A stretch of DNA of 64,000 bases, from the NCBI GenBank assembly GCA_049296795.1, contig JBAQTC010000036.1:25022-89021 (forward strand), read 5' to 3'. The stretch comes from CAXNKH01 sp049296795 (GTDB lineage Bacteria; Pseudomonadota; Gammaproteobacteria; Burkholderiales; Burkholderiaceae_C). Made by a program: the position numbers and the translations under genes. The notes below the pieces were generated by a model. The model searched no databases and was not told the DNA's origin. It saw only the letters and a program-made list of their open reading frames with translations. Of the stretch, positions 25,012 to 33,417 are shown in pieces. Each line of letters starts with the position of its first letter. Position 1 is the stretch's first letter.

Positions 25012-25139
25012 GTCGATTTCTCGTATGAATTTAAGGAAGGGAGTCGGACACGATGTTAATTAGCGATATGCTGCGAAGCAACGGTTAAAACCCTAATCAA
25101 TTCCAAACTTCGTGCACCTGAACTGCAAGGATGTGAGCT
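25012..25139. promoter_or_regulatory. Divergent promoter region with GG-N2-AAAACCCTA element
   Basis: These 128 bases separate the cyclase from the first Bug gene. Positions 25083-25095 read GGTTAAAACCCTA. The same pattern GG-N2-AAAACCCTA occurs in the other divergent region of the block (29866-29878). This may be an operator for a shared regulator encoded elsewhere. An AAGGA lies before the Bug start at 25140. Confidence 0.5.
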
Positions 25140-26123
25140 ATGAACTTGAGTCTGAATCTTCGCCTGAATCGAATGTTGATTCTGCTACTGGTCTGTGTCC
25201 CTGTGCTCGCCCCGGTGCAAGCTGCCGACATTTACCCTAGTCGAGCCATCAAGCTGATCATCCCGTTTCCTCCGGGTGGTAGCAACGATGTAGTCGGTCG
25301 TGTCATTGCCGCGCAACTGGCCGAGCGCTTGGGTCAGCCGGTGGTGGTGGACAACAAGGGTGGCGCCGGTGGCTTAATCGGTTCGGAGCAAGCGGCCAAA
25401 GCTGAGCCCGATGGCTACACCTTGCTTTTTGTTTCCTCGGCCTTCGCCGCCAACGCGTCGCTCTACAAACTACCCTATGACCAAGCCAAGGCCTTTGTTC
25501 CAGTGGCCATGATCGCTGCCGGGCCCAATGTACTGGTCGTCACGCCCAGTTTGCCGGTGAACTCGGTGAAAGAATTGATTGCCCTGGCCAAGTCCAAACC
25601 CGGTTCACTGAACTACGCATCGGCTGGTATTGGCAGCTTCCAGCATCTGGGCAGCGCCTTGTTCACCAATATGGCCAAGGTCGATATCGTGAACGTGCCG
25701 TTCAAAGGCGGCGGCCCCGCCATGATGGATGTGATGGCGGGCAATACCCAGATCATGCTCAGTTCCTTGGTGCAGACCCTGCCCAGCATCAAATCGGGCA
25801 AGCTCAAGGCTTTGGCTGTCGGCGGTACCAAGCGCTCACCTACATTGCCCGATGTGCCCACCATGGCCGAGGCTGGTGTCCCTGGTTATGAGGCGGTGAA
25901 CTGGTGGGGTGTCATGGCACCGACCGGAACCCCCAAACCAGCTTTGGATCGACTGTACAAAGAGTTAACAGCCATCCAAAAATTGCCCGAGATTGTTAAA
26001 CGATTTGAGGCTGAAGCGGTCGAAGCTGTTCCGATGACGCCGGTCGAATTTGGTCGGTATATCGAGCAAGACACAGCCAAGTGGGCACGGGTGGTCAAAG
26101 AGGCTGGCATCAAACCGCAATAA
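25140..26123 (+). CDS. Bug-family (TctC-like) periplasmic binding protein 1
   Basis: 327 residues with a signal peptide (about 1-28, ending VQAAD). The Bug fold shows the conserved IIPFPPGGSNDVVGRVIAAQ, DNKGGAGGLIGSEQAA and DGYTLLF motifs, and the C-terminal WARVVKEAGIKPQ. Such proteins bind carboxylates, amides or aromatic acids, usually for a tripartite tricarboxylate transporter. No TctA or TctB is nearby. It forms an operon with the second Bug gene 10 bases downstream. Confidence 0.95.
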   Translation: MNLSLNLRLNRMLILLLVCVPVLAPVQAADIYPSRAIKLIIPFPPGGSNDVVGRVIAAQLAERLGQPVVVDNKGGAGGLIGSEQAAKAEPDGYTLLFVSSAFAANASLYKLPYDQAKAFVPVAMIAAGPNVLVVTPSLPVNSVKELIALAKSKPGSLNYASAGIGSFQHLGSALFTNMAKVDIVNVPFKGGGPAMMDVMAGNTQIMLSSLVQTLPSIKSGKLKALAVGGTKRSPTLPDVPTMAEAGVPGYEAVNWWGVMAPTGTPKPALDRLYKELTAIQKLPEIVKRFEAEAVEAVPMTPVEFGRYIEQDTAKWARVVKEAGIKPQ

Positions 26124-26133
26124 GGGGACTGCA

Positions 26134-27108
26134 ATGAATACCTCTCTTTTCTCGCTTGTGCTGGCCGGTTTGTTGGGCGCTGCCAGCGTGCAGGCCCAAG
26201 GAACATCCGATTACCCCAGCAAAGCCATACGGATCATCGTTCCGGTGGCTGCTGGCGGTAATGTGGACATCGTTGCGCGAACCGTGGCACTGGAGTTGGC
26301 CAAGAGTCTGGGCCAGCCGGTCTTGGTTGAGAACCGGCCTAGCGCAGCGTCTCTGGTGGGAACCCAGCTGGTGGCCAAAGCTGCCCCTGACGGCTACACC
26401 TTGTTAGCCCATTCGAGCACTTTTTTTTCGGCGCCCTCCATCGTTCCCCATCCGGGTTATGACCCGATCAAGGATTTCGTTCCCATTACCCTGACGTGCC
26501 GGGTGCCGATGTTCCTAGAGATCCACCCAGGATCGACGGTGCGCAATCTGGCCGATTTGGTCGCGCTGGCCAAAACCAAGCCCGGTGAACTCTCGAGCGC
26601 GAGTTCGGGCAATGGTTCAACCGGTCACATCGCGGTTGAGTCTTTTTCAAGTCGCGCTGGCATCAAGCTGCTCAATGTGTTTTACAAAGGCAATTCACAG
26701 GCCATTGTCGACGTCATCAGTGGTCAGACCCTGATGATGTTTGATCAGATCAGCACTTCGGGCGTGCATGTGAAAAGCGGAAAATTGCGACCGCTGGCCA
26801 TTACCAGCCTGCAGCGCTCGCCTCTGTTTCCTGACATCCCGACCCTGGACGAGTCGGGTTACCCGGGCTATGAGGACGTCACGCTCAATTTCTTGTTGGC
26901 TCCAGCCGGAACACCGAAGGAAATTGTCGCCAAGCTCCACGCCGAAGTTCAAAAAGCTTTTCAGCAGCCCGAGCTGATCAAGCGGTTTGCCGAGCGCAGC
27001 ATCGAACTGGTGGCCAGCCCTTCACCGGCGGCTTTTGCTGAGCATGTCAAGTCAGAGGTGAGCCGCTTATCCAAAGTCGTGCGCGACGCCAATATCAAGG
27101 CGGAATAA
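26134..27108 (+). CDS. Bug-family (TctC-like) periplasmic binding protein 2
   Basis: 324 residues from the ATG at 26134, which follows an AAGGGGA; the longer frame from 26050 overlaps the first Bug gene. The signal peptide covers about 1-22 (SVQAQG). Motifs are IIVPVAAGGNVDIVARTVA and ENRPSAASLVGTQLVAKAAP. The ligand loop lacks the usual PGG (reads AAGGN), so ligand choice probably differs from the first Bug. It converges on the cupin gene. Confidence 0.94.
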   Translation: MNTSLFSLVLAGLLGAASVQAQGTSDYPSKAIRIIVPVAAGGNVDIVARTVALELAKSLGQPVLVENRPSAASLVGTQLVAKAAPDGYTLLAHSSTFFSAPSIVPHPGYDPIKDFVPITLTCRVPMFLEIHPGSTVRNLADLVALAKTKPGELSSASSGNGSTGHIAVESFSSRAGIKLLNVFYKGNSQAIVDVISGQTLMMFDQISTSGVHVKSGKLRPLAITSLQRSPLFPDIPTLDESGYPGYEDVTLNFLLAPAGTPKEIVAKLHAEVQKAFQQPELIKRFAERSIELVASPSPAAFAEHVKSEVSRLSKVVRDANIKAE

Positions 27109-27134
27109 GCCGTTCAGCTTGTTCCCTGCGCTGC

Positions 27135-27557
27135 TTAGGCCGGCTGCGCAGCGGCGGTTTCGGTAAAAAATTTCACCCCGCTATGGAAGCGATTGGGTTT
27201 CATGAAGATTGACAAAATGATCGCACCGCGCGGTGCTGTGGCAATGTGAATATTGCCCCCCGGGCGCCAGACGAAACCGCCAGCATGGACTTCACCTTCA
27301 TCATCCTCCAAACTGCCTTCGAGCACATAGGTTTGTTCCACCGCAGTGTGTTCATGCAAGGGAACGACGGCGCCCGCTGCCAGCTTGAAAAGGATGGTCG
27401 ATAACCCGGCGCTTGGATCCGAATAAAGAATCTTCATCTCTATTCCTGGAAACTGAGAGGCCGACCAAGGCAAGGACTGAGCCTCAATCAGGTGCGACTT
27501 GAGGTGCGTCGGCCGAGCTTTAGGGTCGAAATTTTGCAGCGGGTCTATCGGTGACAT
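27135..27557 (-). CDS. Small cupin-domain protein
   Basis: 140 residues from the ATG at 27557. GGAG lies six bases upstream of this codon, whereas the ATG at 27563 directly abuts the GGAG and is less likely. The cupin motifs are PLHEHTAVEQTYVLEGSLED and the second strand pair near PGGNIHIATAP, with His residues for a metal. Related ChrR-like cupins act as sensors, isomerases or dioxygenases. It is the last gene of the leftward Bug-LLM-cupin set. Confidence 0.85.
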   Translation of the reverse strand: MSPIDPLQNFDPKARPTHLKSHLIEAQSLPWSASQFPGIEMKILYSDPSAGLSTILFKLAAGAVVPLHEHTAVEQTYVLEGSLEDDEGEVHAGGFVWRPGGNIHIATAPRGAIILSIFMKPNRFHSGVKFFTETAAAQPA

Positions 27558-27600
27558 GGTCATCTCCAGGTTGGAAAAGTATTTTTTCGGATGTCGAAAA

Positions 27601-28764
27601 TCAAACTGATTCATCGAGTTCGGGTTCAGGCAATCGCGCGGCGGCAGACTCTGCGTTGATACTGGAGCCCAGCCCAAGCGCTTGGTTGATTCTTGGCATG
27701 ACTTGCTGGGCCATCAACTCCATCGAGCGGCGTCCGAGCAATGGGTCGACCAAGTCCATCCCGGCATAAACAATTTCACCAAAATCACCAACCTGTTCAT
27801 TCAAGGCCAACACCTTGTCGACCACCTCGTTGACGGTACCGGTGATGACCAATTCGTCGAGTAACCGCTCCAAAGTGACATGACTGTCATCTTCATCCCG
27901 GTGTTTTTTGAAAATAACATGACGCTTGGAGAGCATCATCTTGGTCAACATTTGCCGATAGTAGTAGCGATACGGGCTATTGGTGTCTTGTGTGCCGTAG
28001 CGTTTGGCGGTATGGGCATCGTCACTGACAAAGATGGTGCGCGCTATGCGCCAATCGCGAGCTTGAGCCTGCTGGCCGACCAAGGCTTTGCCCTTTGCAT
28101 AATTTTCCCAGTGACTAGGAAGCCAGTGGTTCATCAGGAAATTAGCTGACATGGGGTGAAAGTCGCGTTGCCCCATGGCAATGACACCTTTGGAATGCGG
28201 AGCCACCACCGTTCCCACGATTTCAGGGTAAGGGCGTTGGTAGGGTTTCATTAAGACACCGCGCCCGATTTCAGGCACGCTGGTTTGGCGGGTGCTGACC
28301 TTGAAGCGGTTATTGGGCAATGCAATGTCGTAGGGCGGATCGCCCTGCCAAATAGCGAGGATGACATCGATGGCCTCGGCAAACATTTGGTTGCGATCTT
28401 GATCCAAAATGCCAAGAGCTTCAGCGTCAGAAGCCAAGGCGCCGGGGCTGATTCCGAAGATGAAACGGCCTTTGGCCAAATGATCGAACATCGCCGCATG
28501 CGATGCCAGCAAGGTGGGGTGCGAATGTGACAGGTTGGAAGTGCCTGATCCCAGTTTGATAGTTCGGGTCTCTGAAATCAATGTCGCCAAAAAGAGCAGG
28601 CTATTGGTGACGTTCTCAGCTTGATCGGTCAGGTGCTCGCCAACAAAAGCATCGTAAAACCCCAACTGATCGGCCAGAATGATCGTGGCACGGTCTTCTT
28701 GAAGCGTATCAGTGTGATTGCGCTCCAGGGGGTGGAGCGGCATCGTGAAGTAGCCCAAACGCAT
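27601..28764 (-). CDS. LLM-class flavin-dependent monooxygenase
   Basis: 387 residues of the bacterial luciferase-like superfamily. The start MRLGYFTMPLHPLERNHTDT, the GLGTSNLSHSHP-type segment (GSGTSNLSHSHPTLLASHAA) and GRFIFGISPGA are typical of the limonene/alkanal monooxygenase group. These enzymes use reduced FMN from a separate reductase, and no reductase is encoded here. The gene lies between a Bug gene and the cupin gene and is probably co-transcribed with them. The substrate is unknown. Confidence 0.9.
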   Translation of the reverse strand: MRLGYFTMPLHPLERNHTDTLQEDRATIILADQLGFYDAFVGEHLTDQAENVTNSLLFLATLISETRTIKLGSGTSNLSHSHPTLLASHAAMFDHLAKGRFIFGISPGALASDAEALGILDQDRNQMFAEAIDVILAIWQGDPPYDIALPNNRFKVSTRQTSVPEIGRGVLMKPYQRPYPEIVGTVVAPHSKGVIAMGQRDFHPMSANFLMNHWLPSHWENYAKGKALVGQQAQARDWRIARTIFVSDDAHTAKRYGTQDTNSPYRYYYRQMLTKMMLSKRHVIFKKHRDEDDSHVTLERLLDELVITGTVNEVVDKVLALNEQVGDFGEIVYAGMDLVDPLLGRRSMELMAQQVMPRINQALGLGSSINAESAAARLPEPELDESV

Positions 28765-28833
28765 TCTTGTTTCCTCTAAGTTGTGGGGGGCAGGGTTCTC
28801 ACTTTCGACCCGGGCTGGCCATGACTGAGGTGT

Positions 28834-29811
28834 TTATTCGGGCTGGATGCCGGCATCCCGAATAACTTGAGTCCAACGGGTGATTTCGGTGCCGATGAAT
28901 TTGTTGTACTCCGGACGTGTCAGTTTCGAAGGTTCGAGCCCAAGCTGATTGAGACGAGATTGAAAGGCTTCATCTTTGAGTGCGGACGTCATCCAGCCTT
29001 CGAGTTTTTTCATGGCTTCTGGCGTGGTGCCGGTCGGCGTGGCCAGTCCCAGGAAAAAACCCAGCTCGTAGCCTGGATAAGTCTCAGCGATTGCAGGAAC
29101 TTGCGGCCAAGCTTTGTAGCGGACCGGTGCTGTGACGCCGAGCGGGGTGACCTTGCCGCCTTCAATTTGAGCCAGAGCCGGCAAGTACTCAACAAAAAGC
29201 ACTTGCAGTTGTTTCCCGTAAAAATCTTGCAGCGCTGAGCTGATGGCTTTGTAAGGAACCCCTGTCATGGGCGCTCCAGTTTTCAGTCGGAAAAGTTCAG
29301 CAGTCATTTGGGATGCCGAGTTGTAGTGACCGTAAAACACTTTGCCTGGGTTGGCCTTGGCATAACTCACCAGGTCGGCGATGGAATTGATGCCCGAGCC
29401 TTTGAGTACCAGGGCGACCGATGCTGCCGTACCGAACATGCCAATATGGTCGAAATCTTTCTGGGGGTCGTAAGGTACTTTTTTGTATAGGCTTAAATTC
29501 GCGGCCAGGGTCGTGTTGGTGGTCAGCAGCAGAGTGTGGCCATCAGCCTGTGCATTTTTCACGAAATCCGTTCCCAAGATTCCATTCGCTCCAGCCTTGT
29601 TTTCGATCACGACGGGTTGCTTGGAAATCGATTCCAGATACTGACCGAATGCACGCCCGGTAATGTCTCCCGCACCCCCTGGTCCGAAGGGGACCACCAG
29701 CTTGATCGGTTTAACTGGGGTTGTTTGTGCCAATACTGAACAGGCAGCCAATGTGCCGAAGAGCAACATAAAAAGGTTGAGAGTTTGACAAACACCACGT
29801 AGCTTGGACAT
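28834..29811 (-). CDS. Bug-family (TctC-like) periplasmic binding protein 3
   Basis: 325 residues with a signal peptide ending near SVLAQT (about residue 29). Motifs are KLVVPFGPGGAGDITGRAFG, ENKAGANGILGTDFV and DGHTLLLTTNT. It leads the leftward operon with the LLM monooxygenase and cupin and is divergent from the deacetylase. It is presumed to deliver or sense the substrate of this set. Confidence 0.95.
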   Translation of the reverse strand: MSKLRGVCQTLNLFMLLFGTLAACSVLAQTTPVKPIKLVVPFGPGGAGDITGRAFGQYLESISKQPVVIENKAGANGILGTDFVKNAQADGHTLLLTTNTTLAANLSLYKKVPYDPQKDFDHIGMFGTAASVALVLKGSGINSIADLVSYAKANPGKVFYGHYNSASQMTAELFRLKTGAPMTGVPYKAISSALQDFYGKQLQVLFVEYLPALAQIEGGKVTPLGVTAPVRYKAWPQVPAIAETYPGYELGFFLGLATPTGTTPEAMKKLEGWMTSALKDEAFQSRLNQLGLEPSKLTRPEYNKFIGTEITRWTQVIRDAGIQPE

Positions 29812-29997
29812 GCAATCTCCTTGAGGTTAACTTGTGCATCCATTCTAGAAGTAAGCCGCTCTACAGGGGAAAACCCTAGCATCAGTTACAAGATCCTGAG
29901 GGACGGCATACTCCAGTGAAAGTTATTGTCTTAATTGCTAAAAATATTGGAGAGTTACAGATGATCTGTCACAGCGACTTGGTCTTGGGAGCACATC
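29812..29997. promoter_or_regulatory. Divergent promoter region with GG-N2-AAAACCCTA element
   Basis: 186 bases between the third Bug gene and the deacetylase gene. Positions 29866-29878 read GGGGAAAACCCTA, matching the element at 25083-25095 in all specified bases. The region contains no other clear palindrome and no regulator gene. Confidence 0.5.
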
Positions 29998-30927
29998 ATG
30001 CGTGAGGAGAATTCCATACACGATCCGGCCATACCACTGCGGCCTCATGAGCGACTTCCTTTTTCGGCCATTGTGGATCGACCTGTTCTGAGTTTGCCCG
30101 ACGGTGCACGGATGGTGGTGTGGCCGGTCGTCAATATTGAAGAATGGGATATTTCCAGGCCGATGCCGCGGATGGTATCGCCGCCGCCTGGAGGTATCGC
30201 TCCGGTCCCCGATGTGCCGAATTGGACCTGGCATGAATACGGCATGCGGGTTGGCGTATGGCGCCTGATTGAGTCATTTAAAAAGGCAGGTATCAAGCCA
30301 ACGCTGTCGATCAATGCCCGGGTGTGTGAAACCCGACCCCGCGTGGCTCAGGCGGCACTTGATGAGGGTTGGGAATTCATGGCGCATTGCTATGAACAAA
30401 TTCCAATTCAGAAAATAGCCGATGAGCGTGCGATGATGGAGCAGACCTTGGACGTCTTGACACGATTTACCGGGGAAAAACCCAGGGGCTGGCTCGGGCC
30501 GGGGCGAAGCCAGACTTTCATGACGCCGGATTTGATTAAAGAACTAGGGCTCAGTTGGTTCGGCGATTGGGTGCTGGATGATCAACCTCAGTACGTGAAG
30601 ACCCGCCACGGACCATTGGTGTCGCTGCCTTATTCGATCGAACTGAACGATATCAACATCATGTTGACAGCCCATCAAAGTGCCGATGCTATGTTAGCGC
30701 GGACCAAAGATGCATTTGAGCGTCTGTACCAAGAATCAGAGCATGGTGCTCGGGTCATGGCATTCGGAGTCCATCCCTATATTTCGGGCGCCACCCACCG
30801 GATCAAGTATTTCGAAATGCTGCTGGACTTCCTGGGCAGTCACAAGGACGTGGTGTTCATGAATGGCTCACAGATCTGTGACTGGTTTAAAACAGCCCGA
30901 GCTATGCCGGCGGAAATAACGACCTGA
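29998..30927 (+). CDS. PuuE-like polysaccharide deacetylase-family hydrolase
   Basis: 309 residues, no signal peptide, so cytoplasmic. The NodB-like fold shows the PuuE/allantoinase-type features: VVNIEEWDISRPMPR near residue 45 and WHEYGMRVGVWRLIESFKKA near 80. Members of this subgroup hydrolyse cyclic ureides or similar C-N bonds rather than sugars. It is followed 9 bases later by an amidase gene, which suggests stepwise C-N bond hydrolysis. Confidence 0.88.
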   Translation: MREENSIHDPAIPLRPHERLPFSAIVDRPVLSLPDGARMVVWPVVNIEEWDISRPMPRMVSPPPGGIAPVPDVPNWTWHEYGMRVGVWRLIESFKKAGIKPTLSINARVCETRPRVAQAALDEGWEFMAHCYEQIPIQKIADERAMMEQTLDVLTRFTGEKPRGWLGPGRSQTFMTPDLIKELGLSWFGDWVLDDQPQYVKTRHGPLVSLPYSIELNDINIMLTAHQSADAMLARTKDAFERLYQESEHGARVMAFGVHPYISGATHRIKYFEMLLDFLGSHKDVVFMNGSQICDWFKTARAMPAEITT

Positions 30928-30936
30928 CAAGCGGTA

Positions 30937-32367
30937 ATGGATACCAACCCCGCGGCATATTCCATTGTTAAGGCCAGCGCAGAGATTCGTGTGGGTAGAT
31001 TGACTCCACTGGCCTTAGTACAGGATTGCCTCGATCAAATTAAAAAAAATGACAGTGAACTCCATGCTTTTCTGACCCTGACTTCAGAGCAAGCATTGGC
31101 TGAAGCAAATCGGGCCACTCGTGAAATTCGGTCCGGCCAGTGGCGTGGCCCAATGCATGGTATTCCAATCGCGCATAAAGATGTCTTGATGACCGAAGGC
31201 GTGCGGACTACTGCGCATTCAAGAACGCTGGAGAATTGGATTCCCAATAGGGATGCGGGCGTGGTTCGTTTGCTCAAAACCACAGGTGCTATCAGCTTGG
31301 GGAAGACGGCTTGTCATGAGTTTGCATTCGGCTCCCCCGCGCCTGAGGATTATTTTCCTGCGGCACGAAACCCTTGGAATGCGGCGCACATGCCTGGAAG
31401 CTCAAGCAGCGGTTCCGCCGCAGCAGTCGCGGCAGGTTTTTGTCTGGCCGCCACAGGGACCGACACCGGTGGTTCGGTTCGCCACCCAGCTGCCGCTTGT
31501 GGCTTGGTGGGCCTCAAGCCGACGCGCGGTATTCTATCCACGGCAGGTGTGATTGCGCTGGCGCCGAGCATGGACCATGTTGGATTACTGACCCGAACGG
31601 TTGGCGACAGCGCTTTGGTATTTCGGGCGTTGGTTCCTGTGGCGGCCTCGGAGTCGATCGGTGAAAAGATGCATCGACCTGTTTCAGGCTTACGTATCGG
31701 TGTTGCACGCAGCCAACTCACTGTGCAAGGCCATGATGTCGAAGTATGGTCCGCCTTTGAAAATTCGCTTTTGGTACTTCAATCACTGGGCGTCAAAGTT
31801 GTAGACCTTGAATTGCCTGCTAGCGAGCAAGTCGTAACTGACGCCAATACCGTGATCGGATTTGAGGCCCATTTGCAATTGCAGAAAATCTGGCGAGAAC
31901 AAGCTTGGAAACTGGGTGAGGGTTTGCGACGTCGGCTTGAAACTGTCTCCAAAATTTCATTGGGTGATTATCAGCAGGCTCGTTCCAGAAGCACGCTTCT
32001 GCGGCAAAACATTGACATTTTTTTTGAAACCGCGGTCGATGCTATTGTTTTGCCTGGTCGGGAAAGCGCACCTGAAACGATGGCGACTTTAATGAGCAAT
32101 TTGACGGGTCAACGCAGTGCTTGCAATCGTCTTTTTAGCTTGACAGGCCACCCTGCACTGACGCTGCCAATGGGCTTGAACAGCCAAGGTCTTCCGCTGG
32201 CTTTGCAAATTGCAACGGCACAGAACCATGAGTCACGTTTATTCCAGATCGCAGCGGCCTTTGAAGATGCTTTGGATTGGCATAGTTCGAAAATCACCAA
32301 GCCTTGGCAACGTGATTTCAGCCCCAATTCCGTACGACCTGTGGGATTCCCAGCACGTGGGTGCTAG
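30937..32367 (+). CDS. Amidase-signature hydrolase
   Basis: 476 residues with a complete Ser-cisSer-Lys triad: Lys81 in PIAHKDV, Ser156 in MPGSSSSGS and nucleophile Ser180 in GTDTGGSVR. The spacing of 24 between the two serines matches the family. It hydrolyses an amide to acid and ammonia; GatA is a relative, but no gatB or gatC lies nearby. It lies between the PuuE-like gene and the BKACE gene on the same strand. Confidence 0.93.
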   Translation: MDTNPAAYSIVKASAEIRVGRLTPLALVQDCLDQIKKNDSELHAFLTLTSEQALAEANRATREIRSGQWRGPMHGIPIAHKDVLMTEGVRTTAHSRTLENWIPNRDAGVVRLLKTTGAISLGKTACHEFAFGSPAPEDYFPAARNPWNAAHMPGSSSSGSAAAVAAGFCLAATGTDTGGSVRHPAAACGLVGLKPTRGILSTAGVIALAPSMDHVGLLTRTVGDSALVFRALVPVAASESIGEKMHRPVSGLRIGVARSQLTVQGHDVEVWSAFENSLLVLQSLGVKVVDLELPASEQVVTDANTVIGFEAHLQLQKIWREQAWKLGEGLRRRLETVSKISLGDYQQARSRSTLLRQNIDIFFETAVDAIVLPGRESAPETMATLMSNLTGQRSACNRLFSLTGHPALTLPMGLNSQGLPLALQIATAQNHESRLFQIAAAFEDALDWHSSKITKPWQRDFSPNSVRPVGFPARGC

Positions 32368-32456
32368 ACTGAAGCGGTTATAGCGGTTTGGAATTTTCGC
32401 CCCGATCAACTTACCTTTTAATTTTTTGTGAACTTGATTTCCTGGAAAGATTTTTC

Positions 32457-33380
32457 ATGAGCAAAGTCATCATTACCTGTGCTGTGACTGGCGCGATTCA
32501 TACGCCGTCGATGTCGCCCTATTTGCCAGTGACGCCGGAAGAAATTATTGAAGCTTCGGTTCAGGCGGCCGAAGCCGGGGCCGCGATCATTCATCTTCAT
32601 GCCCGCGATCCTGTAACCGGCAAGCCCGATCAAAGTCCCGAGGCGTTCGGAAAATTTCTGCCACAAATCAAGCACAGAACTGATGCAGTGCTGAATCTGA
32701 CCAGTGGTGGTTCACCCTTCATGACGATTGATGAGCGGATTCAGCCGGCGATGCGGTTTTCCCCTGAAGTCGCTTCCTTGAACATGGGTTCTTTCAACTT
32801 CGCCCTGTTCCCTATGTTGGAGCGCTTTACCGAGTTCAAACATGAGTGGGAGCGGCAGCATCTTGAAAACAGCCGGGATCTGATTTTTCGGAACACTTTC
32901 AAGGACATTGAATATGCCTTGGCTGCTTGCTCGGCCAACCAGACCCGGTTCGAGCTGGAGTGTTACGACATCGGACATCTCTACAACTTGGCGCATTTTG
33001 CTGACCGTGGCTTGATCAAACCGCCGTTTTTTGTGCAATCGGTGTTTGGCATTCTGGGCGGTATCGGGACCCACCATGAAGATGTGTTGCACATGCGTCG
33101 CACGGCCGACCGTTTATTCGGCAAGGATTACCAGTGGTCGGTGTTGGGTGCAGGACGGCACCAACTTCGCATTGCTGCGATCTCAGCAGGGCTGGGCGGT
33201 AACGTCAGGGTGGGTCTGGAAGACAGTCTCTGGTTGGGCAAGGGAACACTGGCACAAAGCAACGCGCAACAAGTGCGCCAAGTGCGTCAGATCATCGAAG
33301 GCCTGGGGCTGGAAATTGCCAGTCCGGCCGAGGCCAGAAAGATGTTGCAGCTTAAGGGCGCAGAAAACGTGAGGTTTTAG
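32457..33380 (+). CDS. Beta-keto acid cleavage enzyme (BKACE, DUF849)
   Basis: 307 residues from the ATG at 32457. The metal-binding motif HLHARDP and the start SKVIITCAVTGAIHTPSMSP are typical of BKACE. These Zn enzymes condense a beta-keto acid with acetyl-CoA and release acetoacetate plus a new CoA ester. It would provide the last step linking the catabolic block to central metabolism. The exact keto acid is not predictable by eye. Confidence 0.93.
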   Translation: MSKVIITCAVTGAIHTPSMSPYLPVTPEEIIEASVQAAEAGAAIIHLHARDPVTGKPDQSPEAFGKFLPQIKHRTDAVLNLTSGGSPFMTIDERIQPAMRFSPEVASLNMGSFNFALFPMLERFTEFKHEWERQHLENSRDLIFRNTFKDIEYALAACSANQTRFELECYDIGHLYNLAHFADRGLIKPPFFVQSVFGILGGIGTHHEDVLHMRRTADRLFGKDYQWSVLGAGRHQLRIAAISAGLGGNVRVGLEDSLWLGKGTLAQSNAQQVRQVRQIIEGLGLEIASPAEARKMLQLKGAENVRF

Positions 33381-33417
33381 GCCAACGGCCAAAGTTGAAT
33401 AAAGGGACAATAGGAGG

